Below are positions 1 to 5,141 of a stretch of DNA of 6,399 bases, piece by piece. The notes under the pieces are model-generated. The model saw only the letters and a list, made by a program, of their open reading frames with translations. It had not been told where the DNA came from and did not search any database. The position numbers and the translations under genes are program-made. Within the stretch, counting starts at the first letter, position 1. Every line of letters starts with the position of its first letter. Location of the stretch: NCBI GenBank assembly GCA_900551335.1, contig URVO01000077.1, forward strand, positions 1 through 6,399. The letters are read 5' to 3'. Source of the stretch: an uncultured Phascolarctobacterium sp. GTDB taxonomy: Bacteria; Bacillota; Negativicutes; Acidaminococcales; Acidaminococcaceae.

Positions 1-7
1 ATTATAA

Positions 8-35
8 TGTAAGTTCCTCATGTGTAAGACCTCAT
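8..35 (-). repeat. Imperfect tandem repeat with duplicated ATGAGG
   Basis: On the plus strand TGTAAG-tt-CCTCAT (8-21) is followed after one base by TGTAAG-a-CCTCAT (23-35). On the minus strand each copy reads ATGAGG followed by CTTACA. The first-read copy could act as a ribosome binding site (GAGG, 8 nt before the ATG at 21-19). The second would then carry the start codon of a protein beginning MRNLHYN that runs out of the window. Equally, the second GAGG could serve a start just beyond the edge. Too little is visible to name a gene. Confidence 0.4.
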
Positions 36-84
36 TTCCTGCGTCGCTACAATCTCTAGTAATCATAGCTGTTTCATGGGTATT

Positions 85-112
85 ATTATACTGATTTTTT
101 TCCCCTTGTCAA
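85..112 (-). promoter_or_regulatory. Sigma-A promoter pointing left
   Basis: The minus strand carries TTGACA (112-107), a 16-nt spacer and TATAAT (90-85), both hexamers matching the vegetative consensus exactly. Transcription should start near 78 and leave the window leftward. The transcript has about 57 nt before a possible ATG at 21 preceded by GAGG. The -35 lies 25 nt from the -35 of the rightward promoter, so the two form a back-to-back pair that a single regulator could control. Confidence 0.65.
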
Positions 113-137
113 CAAAAAGAATTAAAAATTTCTTCGC

Positions 138-166
138 TTGACAAAAAAAGGTCCGTACTGTACCAT
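138..166 (+). promoter_or_regulatory. Sigma-A promoter of the desulfurase-hydE-mnmA operon
   Basis: A perfect TTGACA (138-143), exactly 17 nt of spacer and TACCAT (161-166, four of six consensus bases including the essential TA...T positions). Transcription would start near 173, giving a leader of about 130 nt before the first gene. A small dyad, GTAC-T-GTAC (155-163), overlaps the spacer and -10. No other comparably good promoter is seen before the first gene. Confidence 0.65.
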
Positions 167-195
167 ATGAAACATATTAAGACAGTAGGAATTGA

Positions 196-209
196 ATTTT
201 AGCTAAAAT
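196..209. promoter_or_regulatory. 14-bp perfect palindrome, possible operator
   Basis: ATTTTAGCTAAAAT is its own reverse complement over all 14 bases. It lies roughly 25-35 nt downstream of the predicted transcription start of the operon, a position where a bound dimeric repressor could block elongation. It does not match a regulator site I know with confidence. An AT-rich palindrome can arise by chance, so the assignment is tentative. Confidence 0.35.
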
Positions 210-225
210 ACGCTGCCTGAGCTGT

Positions 226-277
226 AAATCCTGCACCAGCAAGCGTATAATAAAAAAGTAAAAGCAGGATTTCTGCT
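226..277 (+). promoter_or_regulatory. Leader with two mutually exclusive hairpins
   Basis: In the operon leader, AAATCCTGC (226-234) is perfectly complementary to GCAGGATTT (264-272), a 9-bp stem with a 29-nt loop. The 3' arm overlaps a smaller hairpin, AGCAG (263-267) with CTGCT (273-277), directly before the AAAGGAG at 281-287. Only one can form at a time, so the leader could switch access to the ribosome binding site. It matches no riboswitch class I recognise. Confidence 0.3.
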
Positions 278-301
278 GCTAAAGGAGAATATTTTATTAC
301 T

Positions 302-1447
302 ATGGAAATGCAATTTATATATGCAGATAATGCAGCCACAACAAAAATGAGCGACGTTGCTGTCAAGGCAATGCTCCCCTATCTTCAAGAAACATATGCC
401 AATGCGTCAAGCGTCCATATCTTAGGTCAGCGCAGCGCCGCTGCACTGTTCAGTGCGCGCCAGCAACTGGCGCAGCTTTTGCACTGTGCGCCGAAAGAGC
501 TTTTCTTCACCTCCGGTGGCAGCGAGGCAGATAATCAAGCGCTTATCAGTGCCGCAGCTATCGGCAGGCAGCAGGGCAAGCGCCACATCATCTCGACAGC
601 GATGGAGCATCACGCTATCCTGCACACGCTCGAAGCGCTAGAGGAGCAGGGCTTCACGGTTACGCTGCTGCGTCCGCAAAAGGACGGCATCGTTACCGCC
701 GCACAGGTCACGGCTGCTCTCACCGATGAAACCTGCCTTGTTTCCGTCATGTACGCCAACAACGAAACCGGCGCCATCCAGCCTATAAGGGAAATCGGTG
801 CGCTTTGCCGCCAGCGTGGCGTGCTTTTCCACACGGACGCTGTGCAGGCCGCAGGCCATGTCGATATCGACGTCCAGTGTGATAATATTGATATGCTTTC
901 GCTGTCCGCACACAAATTTCATGGGCCGAAGGGCGTAGGTCTTTTATTCGCCAAGAGCAGCATCCAGCTCACCAGCCTTATCCGCGGCGGCGGTCAGGAG
1001 CGCGGCAAGCGTGCAGGCACCGAAAACCTGCCCGGCATCGTCGGTCTTGCTGCAGCGTTCAAGGATGCGCAGGAGCAGCTTGCTGCCAACACTGCTTATA
1101 TAACTAATTTGCGCGATTCCCTGCGTGCAGGCCTTGAGCAAATTCCCGGCGCCAGCTTCAACGGCAGCCGTGAGCACTGCCTCCCCGGCACTGTCAACTA
1201 CAGCTTTCAGGGCGTAAATGGCGAAGCACTGCTTTCCCTGCTGGCCAATGCAGGCATCTGCTGCTCGTCCGGCTCCGCCTGCTCCGCAGGCTCGCTCGAG
1301 CCTAGCCACGTACTGCTTGCCCTCGGCCTGAGCAGCGAAATGGCTCAAAGCGCCCTGCGCTTCTCGCTCTGCGCCTACAACACCATGGTCGAGGTGCAGA
1401 CTATCATAAATAAGGTTGCAGACGCTGTAAAGCATCTGCGGAGATAA
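302..1447 (+). CDS. Cysteine desulfurase (IscS/NifS-like)
   Basis: A PLP enzyme that takes sulfur from L-cysteine, giving alanine and a protein-bound persulfide. The 381-aa length is typical. Visible signatures are the N-terminal YADNAATT (7-14), FFTSGGSEADN (68-78), the cofactor-stacking histidine in MEHHAILH (101-108), NNETG (153-157), the PLP lysine Lys205 in SAHKFHGPKG, RGGGQERGKRAGTEN (228-242), and the catalytic Cys327 in SSGSACSAGSLEPSHVL. It heads an operon whose last gene, mnmA, uses such persulfide sulfur for tRNA thiolation, as with YrvO-MnmA in Bacillus. No IscU-type scaffold gene is adjacent, so this is probably a dedicated donor. Two oddities: AAAGGAG (281-287) is 14 nt from the ATG, longer than usual, and the usual RFSLG near the C terminus reads RFSLC (353-357). 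I leave the symbol open because the IscS/NifS/YrvO subtypes cannot be separated here. Confidence 0.95.
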   Translation: MEMQFIYADNAATTKMSDVAVKAMLPYLQETYANASSVHILGQRSAAALFSARQQLAQLLHCAPKELFFTSGGSEADNQALISAAAIGRQQGKRHIISTAMEHHAILHTLEALEEQGFTVTLLRPQKDGIVTAAQVTAALTDETCLVSVMYANNETGAIQPIREIGALCRQRGVLFHTDAVQAAGHVDIDVQCDNIDMLSLSAHKFHGPKGVGLLFAKSSIQLTSLIRGGGQERGKRAGTENLPGIVGLAAAFKDAQEQLAANTAYITNLRDSLRAGLEQIPGASFNGSREHCLPGTVNYSFQGVNGEALLSLLANAGICCSSGSACSAGSLEPSHVLLALGLSSEMAQSALRFSLCAYNTMVEVQTIINKVADAVKHLRR

Positions 1448-1451
1448 CAAT

Positions 1452-2510
1452 ATGTCACAAACAACTGCTAATATTATTGCTAAGCTCGCCAGCGAGCACA
1501 ATCTGAGCGACGCCGAGCTGCTGGCGCTGCTTACCGGTACAGAGGACGACATCAACGAGCTGCTGGCCTGCGCAGCCGACAAGCTCCGCCGCCAATACTA
1601 CGGCGACAAGGTCTATATCCGTGGACTGATAGAGTTCACCAATTACTGCAAAAACAACTGCTATTACTGTGGCATCCGTTCAGGCAACAGTCTTGCCGAA
1701 CGCTATCGACTTTCGCAGGAGGAAATTCTTGCCTGCTGCGCTGAAGGCTACAAATTGGGCTTTCGCACCTTCGTTTTACAGGGCGGCGAGGACCTTTATT
1801 ATACAGATGACAAAATCTGTTCTATCGTCAGCGCCATCCGTAGGCAGCATCCCGACTGCGCGATTACGCTGTCCATTGGCGAAAAAAGCCGCGCCAGCTA
1901 TCAGGCTTATTTCGATGCCGGCGCCAACCGCTACCTGCTGCGCCACGAAACAGCTGACGCAGAGCATTATGCCAAGCTGCATCCTGCCAGCATGAGTCTG
2001 GAAAACCGCAAGCGCTGCCTGTTCGATCTTAAGGAAATCGGCTATCAGGTCGGCTCCGGCTTCATGGTCGGCTCACCCTATCAGACGCCGCAAACACTCA
2101 TCAGTGATTTGCGCTTTCTGCAAGAGCTGCAGCCTGATATGATAGGCATCGGTCCCTATATCACGCATGAGCACACGCCGTTTAAGGATAAACCCAGCGG
2201 CACACTAGAGCAGACGCTGCGCCTGCTGTCTATGCTGCGCCTGCTTTTCCCCTACGCCCTGCTGCCGTCGACAACCGCCCTCGGCACAATTCATCATGAA
2301 GGACGCGAGCTGGGGCTGAAGGCCGGCGGCAACGTCGTCATGCCCAATCTTTCACCTGTCGGCGTGCGCAAGAAATACGAGCTTTACGCCAACAAAATCT
2401 GCACAGGCGAGGAGGCGGCCCAATGCCGTGGCTGCCTTGAAGCACGCGTGCGCAGGGCAGGCTATAATATCGTAACTGACATCGGCGATGTACGCCGCAC
2501 TTTAGAATAA
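1452..2510 (+). CDS. hydE: [FeFe]-hydrogenase H-cluster maturase HydE (radical SAM)
   Basis: A radical SAM enzyme that, with HydG and HydF, builds the di-iron part of the H-cluster of [FeFe]-hydrogenase in the cytoplasm. The 352-aa protein has RGLIEFTNYCKNNCYYCGIR (57-76), with the CX3CX2C cluster ligands Cys66, Cys70 and Cys73. It also has VLQGGED (108-114), SIGE (141-144), YLLRHETA (161-168), FMVGSPYQT (204-212), GIGPYITHEHTP (232-243), LPSTTALGTI (271-280) and NVVMPNLSP (294-302). A C-terminal Cys317-X7-Cys325-X2-Cys328 matches the spacing of the accessory cluster in some HydE proteins, such as that of Thermotoga. These favour HydE over the related PylB or BioB. The gene starts 4 nt after the desulfurase stop, with GGAG (1440-1443) inside that gene's end, so the two are probably translationally coupled. 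Neither hydF nor hydG is in view, and the placement between sulfur-transfer genes is unusual. Confidence 0.9.
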   Translation: MSQTTANIIAKLASEHNLSDAELLALLTGTEDDINELLACAADKLRRQYYGDKVYIRGLIEFTNYCKNNCYYCGIRSGNSLAERYRLSQEEILACCAEGYKLGFRTFVLQGGEDLYYTDDKICSIVSAIRRQHPDCAITLSIGEKSRASYQAYFDAGANRYLLRHETADAEHYAKLHPASMSLENRKRCLFDLKEIGYQVGSGFMVGSPYQTPQTLISDLRFLQELQPDMIGIGPYITHEHTPFKDKPSGTLEQTLRLLSMLRLLFPYALLPSTTALGTIHHEGRELGLKAGGNVVMPNLSPVGVRKKYELYANKICTGEEAAQCRGCLEARVRRAGYNIVTDIGDVRRTLE

Positions 2511-2528
2511 ACCAGAAGGAGAAATATT

Positions 2529-3602
2529 ATGAACAAGAAAGCAATAATCGCCATGAGCGGCGGCGTTGATTCCAGCGTTTCCGCATTGATGATGCTCGAG
2601 CAGGGCTACGAATGCACAGGCGTAACCATGAAGCTTTTTGCCAACGAGGATATCGGCGTTTCTAAGGCCAACAGCTGCTGCTCTATCGACGACGTAGCCG
2701 ACGCACGCAGCGTAGCGACCAGCCTTGGCATGTCCTATTACGTTTTCAACTTTGCTGAACGCTTCGAGCACGACGTTATCGACCGTTTCGTCGATGCCTA
2801 CGTCAACGGCAGAACGCCGAATCCTTGCATCGACTGCAACCGCTATCTGAAATTTGACCAGCTCTTCGTGCGTGCGCAGGAGCTTGGCTGCGACTATGTT
2901 GTTACCGGCCACTATGCACAAATCAGCTACGACGAAGCCAAAGGCCGCTATCTGCTGCGTAAGGCTGTCGACCCCTTGAAGGACCAAAGCTACGTGCTCT
3001 ACTCGCTCACGCAGGAGCAGCTGGCGCACGCCATGTTCCCGCTGGGCAGCCTGCACAAGACACAGGTGCGCGAAATCGCCGAAAAGCACGGCTTTATCAA
3101 TGCGCACAAGCATGACAGCCAAGACATCTGCTTTATCCAAAGCGGCACCTATGCCGACTTTATTGAAGCACGCCTCGGCAGAAAGTTCCCGCCCGGCAAT
3201 TTTGTCGACGAAGCAGGCAACGTTCTCGGCAGACACAAGGGCATCATCCATTACACCGTCGGCCAGCGCAAGGGCTTAGGTCTAGCGCTGCCTCAGCCGA
3301 TGTACGTCAAAGAGATTGACACCAAGGCCAACGCCGTCATCCTCACGACGAACGAGGGCCTGTTCACAAGGAACGTCACCGCCAAAAGCATCAACCTCAT
3401 CGACTGCGATGCTATCACGGAGCCTCGCCGCGTCAAGGCACGCATCCGCTACCATCAGCAGGAGCAATGGGCAACCGTCACCCAACCCGACGCTGACACG
3501 CTCGAGCTTGTCTTCGACGAGCCGCAGCGCGCGATCACCAAGGGCCAGTCTGTCGTTATGTACGACGGCGACATCGTAGTCGGCGGCGGCACGATAGTAT
3601 AA
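2529..3602 (+). CDS. mnmA: tRNA-specific 2-thiouridylase MnmA
   Basis: An ATP-dependent enzyme that adenylates U34 of tRNA-Lys, -Glu and -Gln and replaces its 2-oxygen with sulfur, giving s2U. The 357-aa length fits the family. The PP-loop SGGVDSS is at 10-16, GHYAQI at 127-132 and KDQSYVLY at 151-158. The catalytic pair is Cys103 in NPCIDCNRYLKF and Cys201 in DSQDICFIQ. HYTVGQRKGLGLALPQPMYV (241-260) is the family's central domain, followed by the C-terminal beta-barrel. The first cysteine motif reads NP-C-xx-C where E. coli has NP-D-xx-C, giving a third cysteine (Cys100) that could help hold an Fe-S cluster. AAGGAG (2516-2521) lies 7 nt before the ATG, and the gene follows hydE by 18 nt. 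The desulfurase two genes upstream is the likely sulfur donor. It is the last gene before two terminators. Confidence 0.97.
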   Translation: MNKKAIIAMSGGVDSSVSALMMLEQGYECTGVTMKLFANEDIGVSKANSCCSIDDVADARSVATSLGMSYYVFNFAERFEHDVIDRFVDAYVNGRTPNPCIDCNRYLKFDQLFVRAQELGCDYVVTGHYAQISYDEAKGRYLLRKAVDPLKDQSYVLYSLTQEQLAHAMFPLGSLHKTQVREIAEKHGFINAHKHDSQDICFIQSGTYADFIEARLGRKFPPGNFVDEAGNVLGRHKGIIHYTVGQRKGLGLALPQPMYVKEIDTKANAVILTTNEGLFTRNVTAKSINLIDCDAITEPRRVKARIRYHQQEQWATVTQPDADTLELVFDEPQRAITKGQSVVMYDGDIVVGGGTIV

Positions 3603-3621
3603 AAAGCATACGCACACGAAA

Positions 3622-3666
3622 AAGCATCAGCAGCTACGCACGCCGTAGACGCTGATGCTTATTTTT
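3622..3666 (+). terminator. Rho-independent terminator of the mnmA operon
   Basis: AAGCATCAGC (3622-3631) pairs perfectly with GCTGATGCTT (3651-3660). A 2x2 internal loop leads to a second stem, CTACG (3634-3638) with CGTAG (3644-3648), and a 5-nt loop. The stem's TT and a run of five T (3662-3666) follow. It starts 20 nt after the mnmA stop. Confidence 0.85.
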
Positions 3667-3672
3667 ACGCAT

Positions 3673-3701
3673 AAAAAAACCCGCATAACGCGGGCGTTTT
3701 T
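3673..3701. terminator. Bidirectional terminator
   Basis: CCCGC (3680-3684) and GCGGG (3690-3694) enclose the loop ATAAC. On the plus strand five T follow at 3697-3701, a backup stop for the mnmA operon. On the minus strand seven T (3679-3673) follow directly, ending any leftward transcript, including the RNA-like element at 3706-3836. Confidence 0.8.
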
Positions 3702-3705
3702 ATTC

Positions 3706-3836
3706 TCACGCAACCATTACTGTCCGGCCCCCCCGACCGGCAGTGCTCTCTACTTTCAGCATTTCCAAAAGTCCCCTCAATTGGCCGCTTCCACGAACCA
3801 CCTTGTTTCTTTCTACGGTGGCATTCGGTTACGTGA
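3706..3836 (-). ncRNA. Candidate structured small RNA, class unknown
   Basis: This non-coding stretch folds into nested helices. A closing stem pairs minus-strand TCACGTAACC (3836-3827) with GGTTGCGTGA (3715-3706), ten pairs with one G-U on the minus strand that would be C-A on the plus strand. Inside are CGAA-tg-CCACC (3827-3817) with GGTGG-TTCG (3802-3794), a weaker AGC/CCAA with TTGG/GCT arm (3789-3758), and ACTGCCGG (3744-3737) with CCGG-a-CAGT (3727-3719), which carries a loop of TC and seven G. A minus-strand terminator lies just downstream (3694-3673), which suggests a free-standing RNA rather than a riboswitch, as no minus-strand gene follows. I see no hallmark of RNase P RNA, tmRNA, SRP RNA, T-box or the common riboswitches. 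A repeat element or regulatory UTR remains possible. Confidence 0.4.
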
Positions 3837-3888
3837 TGAAGCACTTTTCGCTTTTTCCTCTGCGTTTTTTTCTATACAGCAGGAAAAC

Positions 3889-3944
3889 AAAAAAACAACA
3901 ACGGATATAGTTAGCTCTGAGCTAATCCAACGCCGTTGTTGTTT
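3889..3944 (-). terminator. Strong minus-strand terminator, likely for purC
   Basis: AAACAACAACGG (3893-3904) and CCGTTGTTGTTT (3933-3944) form a perfect 12-bp stem. An inner stem TTAGC/GCTAA (3911-3925) sits in its loop. On the minus strand seven T (3895-3889) complete the terminator. It lies about 120 nt past the purC stop, so it probably ends purC mRNA, but it also follows the promoter at 3953-3981 by only a few bases. Confidence 0.75.
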
Positions 3945-3952
3945 ATGATGAA

Positions 3953-3981
3953 ATTATACAGCATCACTAGGGTTTTGTAAA
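3953..3981 (-). promoter_or_regulatory. Predicted minus-strand promoter inside the purC 3' region
   Basis: The minus strand shows TTTACA (3981-3976, five of six), exactly 17 nt, then TATAAT (3958-3953, six of six). Transcription would begin near 3946, at the base of the terminator hairpin. The product would be either an RNA of roughly 55-60 nt or, on read-through, the 5' part of a longer RNA through 3706-3836. The match is strong, but the surroundings are AT-rich. Confidence 0.5.
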
Positions 3982-4065
3982 CACTTTTTATACAATCTCA
4001 CGAGAAAAATATTTTGTATAGCATTTTTTGCTACATTCTTTACACTTTTGTGTACCTTTGTCGAC
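3982..4065 (-). other. purC 3' untranslated stretch with weak hairpins
   Basis: No gene is seen. Small AT-rich hairpins follow the purC stop on the minus strand: TACAC-tttt-GTGTA (4041-4054, plus-strand reading) and TAGCA-ttttt-TGCTA just beyond it. An ATACAA/TTGTAT pair spans the rest. None has the GC content or T tract of a convincing terminator. Confidence 0.4.
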
Positions 4066-4941
4066 TTAGAAATCGAACTTTTCGCCAGTCAGCAGCTCAT
4101 AAGCTTCGATGTACTTAGCGATGGTTTTGTCGATAACATCCTGCGGCAGCTCATAGCCTGCATCAGGATTTGCACTCAGCCAATCGCGTACAAACTGCTT
4201 GTCATAGGACGGCTGGCCTTGGCCAACCTTGTAGCCTTCCAGCGGCCAGAAGCGGGAGCAGTCCGGAGTAATCATTTCGTCACCCAGTACAACCTCGCCG
4301 TTTTCGTCCAGACCGAACTCAAACTTGGTATCAGCAATGATGATGCCACGCTCTAAAGCATAAGCAGCACATTTTTTATAGATAGCAATGGTGTAATCGC
4401 GCAGCTTCAGAGCATATTCCTTGCCACGGCCCGGATAGAGCTTCTCGAGAATTTCGATGCTTTGCTCAACGCTGATGTTTTCGTCATGGTCGCCGATTTC
4501 AGCCTTAGTGCTCGGAGTGAAGATAGGCTCAGCCAGCTTTTCGGATTCCTGCAGGCCTTCAGGCAGCTTAATACCGCAGATTTCGCCAGTCTTTTTGTAG
4601 CTTTCCCAGCCGCTGCCGGTGATGTAGCCACGAACAATGCATTCAACAGGCAGCATGTTCAGCTTTTGGCATTTCATGCTGTTGCCGGTGAATTCCGGTT
4701 TCTGGAAGAATTCAGGCATATCTTTAACATCAACAGAAAGCATATGGTTAGGCACGATGTCTTTGGTCATATTGAACCAGAATTTGGAAATCTGAGTCAG
4801 CACAGTGCCTTTCTTAACGATATTGTTTTTCAGAATATGGTCAAATGCGGAAATACGGTCGGTAGCTACCATAATAATGCTGTCGCCAGCATCATACATC
4901 TCACGAACCTTGCCGGATTTAAACGGTTTGTACTCTTGCAT
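4066..4941 (-). CDS. purC: SAICAR synthase PurC
   Basis: Phosphoribosylaminoimidazole-succinocarboxamide synthase joins CAIR and aspartate using ATP in de novo purine synthesis, in the cytoplasm. Family signatures in order are SGKVREMYD (9-17), ATDRISAFDH (26-35), VECIVRGYITGSGWESY (99-115), PIFTPSTKAE (139-148), GDHDENIS (150-157), IADTKFEFG (202-210) and GDEMITPDCSRFW (220-232). At 291 aa it is the long form, nearer in length to yeast Ade1 than to the 237-aa E. coli enzyme. The start is secure: AGGAGG (minus strand 4954-4949) stands 7 nt before the ATG. It has its own promoter (5037-5065). The PHP gene upstream on the same strand ends 183 nt before it, without a clear terminator between, so some read-through is possible. 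No other purine gene is in view. Confidence 0.97.
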   Translation of the reverse strand: MQEYKPFKSGKVREMYDAGDSIIMVATDRISAFDHILKNNIVKKGTVLTQISKFWFNMTKDIVPNHMLSVDVKDMPEFFQKPEFTGNSMKCQKLNMLPVECIVRGYITGSGWESYKKTGEICGIKLPEGLQESEKLAEPIFTPSTKAEIGDHDENISVEQSIEILEKLYPGRGKEYALKLRDYTIAIYKKCAAYALERGIIIADTKFEFGLDENGEVVLGDEMITPDCSRFWPLEGYKVGQGQPSYDKQFVRDWLSANPDAGYELPQDVIDKTIAKYIEAYELLTGEKFDF

Positions 4942-4948
4942 TGTAATG

Positions 4949-5003
4949 CCTCCTAAAAATTTTCTCGGCAGAGGAGTAACCAGCGCGTGCTGTCTGCGCC
5001 TCC
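4949..5003 (-). promoter_or_regulatory. purC leader that can mask its ribosome binding site
   Basis: Minus-strand CTCCTC (4976-4971) can pair with the ribosome binding site AGGAG (4954-4950). It can instead pair with an upstream copy of the same motif, GGAGGC (5003-4998). A local hairpin (GCAGA/TCTGC around CAGC-acgc-GCTG, 4997-4968) competes for the same bases. This is the geometry of a translational switch, but it matches no purine, ZTP or PRPP riboswitch signature that I can see. Confidence 0.3.
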
Positions 5004-5036
5004 GTCATTGTTAACTTTGTTATACTTTACGCTATT

Positions 5037-5065
5037 ATCATACCACAATGCTCGCAAAAAGTCGA
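5037..5065 (-). promoter_or_regulatory. Sigma-A promoter of purC
   Basis: The minus strand has TCGACT (5065-5060, four of six), 17 nt, then TATGAT (5042-5037, five of six). Transcription should start near 5030, giving a leader of about 90 nt. The -35 lies within the downstream one of the two PurBox-like sites. Confidence 0.55.
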
Positions 5066-5101
5066 ACGTTTTTCTAGATTTTTAATTTATTTTTCGGATT
5101 T
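5058..5101. promoter_or_regulatory. Candidate inverted PurBox pair for PurR
   Basis: Judged against the Bacillus PurBox AWWWCCGAACWWT, the minus strand at 5101-5089 reads AAATCCGAAAAAT (12 of 13). The plus strand at 5058-5070 has the CGAAC core with weaker flanks (10 of 13). The boxes face each other with 18 nt between, close to the 16-17 nt spacing known in Bacillus. The nearer box overlaps the purC -35. Whether this organism has a Bacillus-type PurR is not visible here. Confidence 0.35.
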
Positions 5102-5124
5102 TTTCTTTACAGGCTGCAAACCTC

Positions 5125-5141
5125 TTATAGACGGTCTATAA
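5125..5141. repeat. 17-bp dyad across the stop codon of the PHP gene
   Basis: TTATAGAC-G-GTCTATAA is a perfect inverted repeat of two 8-nt arms around one base, and it includes the TAA stop of the PHP gene. No T tract follows, so it is not a normal terminator. It could be a weak mRNA hairpin, a protein-binding site or chance. Confidence 0.4.

Noticed and set aside
58..75. GTAATCATAGCTGTTTC resembles the lacZ-alpha/M13 reverse primer region of cloning vectors.
   Set aside because: Only 13 bases match continuously, a 6-base block is missing, and the flanks are unlike any vector I know. Chance is more likely than contamination.
944..1582. Minus-strand frame of 212 codons, rich in Ala, Ser and Leu.
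   Set aside because: It is antisense to the well-supported desulfurase and hydE genes, and its composition is that expected of a mirror frame.
1452..2510. PylB or BioB instead of HydE.
   Set aside because: The CX7CX2C near the C terminus and the YLLRHETA, GIGPYITH and TTALGTI stretches fit HydE, and no pyrrolysine or biotin genes are nearby.
3670..3864. Minus-strand open frame across the same region, with Arg/Lys-rich residues.
   Set aside because: It has no plausible start or ribosome binding site and runs through the terminator stem. The helix pattern explains the region better.
3655..3948. Plus-strand open frame of 97 codons.
   Set aside because: It begins in the T tract of the mnmA terminator, runs through the bidirectional terminator and ends in the minus-strand terminator, with no ribosome binding site and no recognisable domain.
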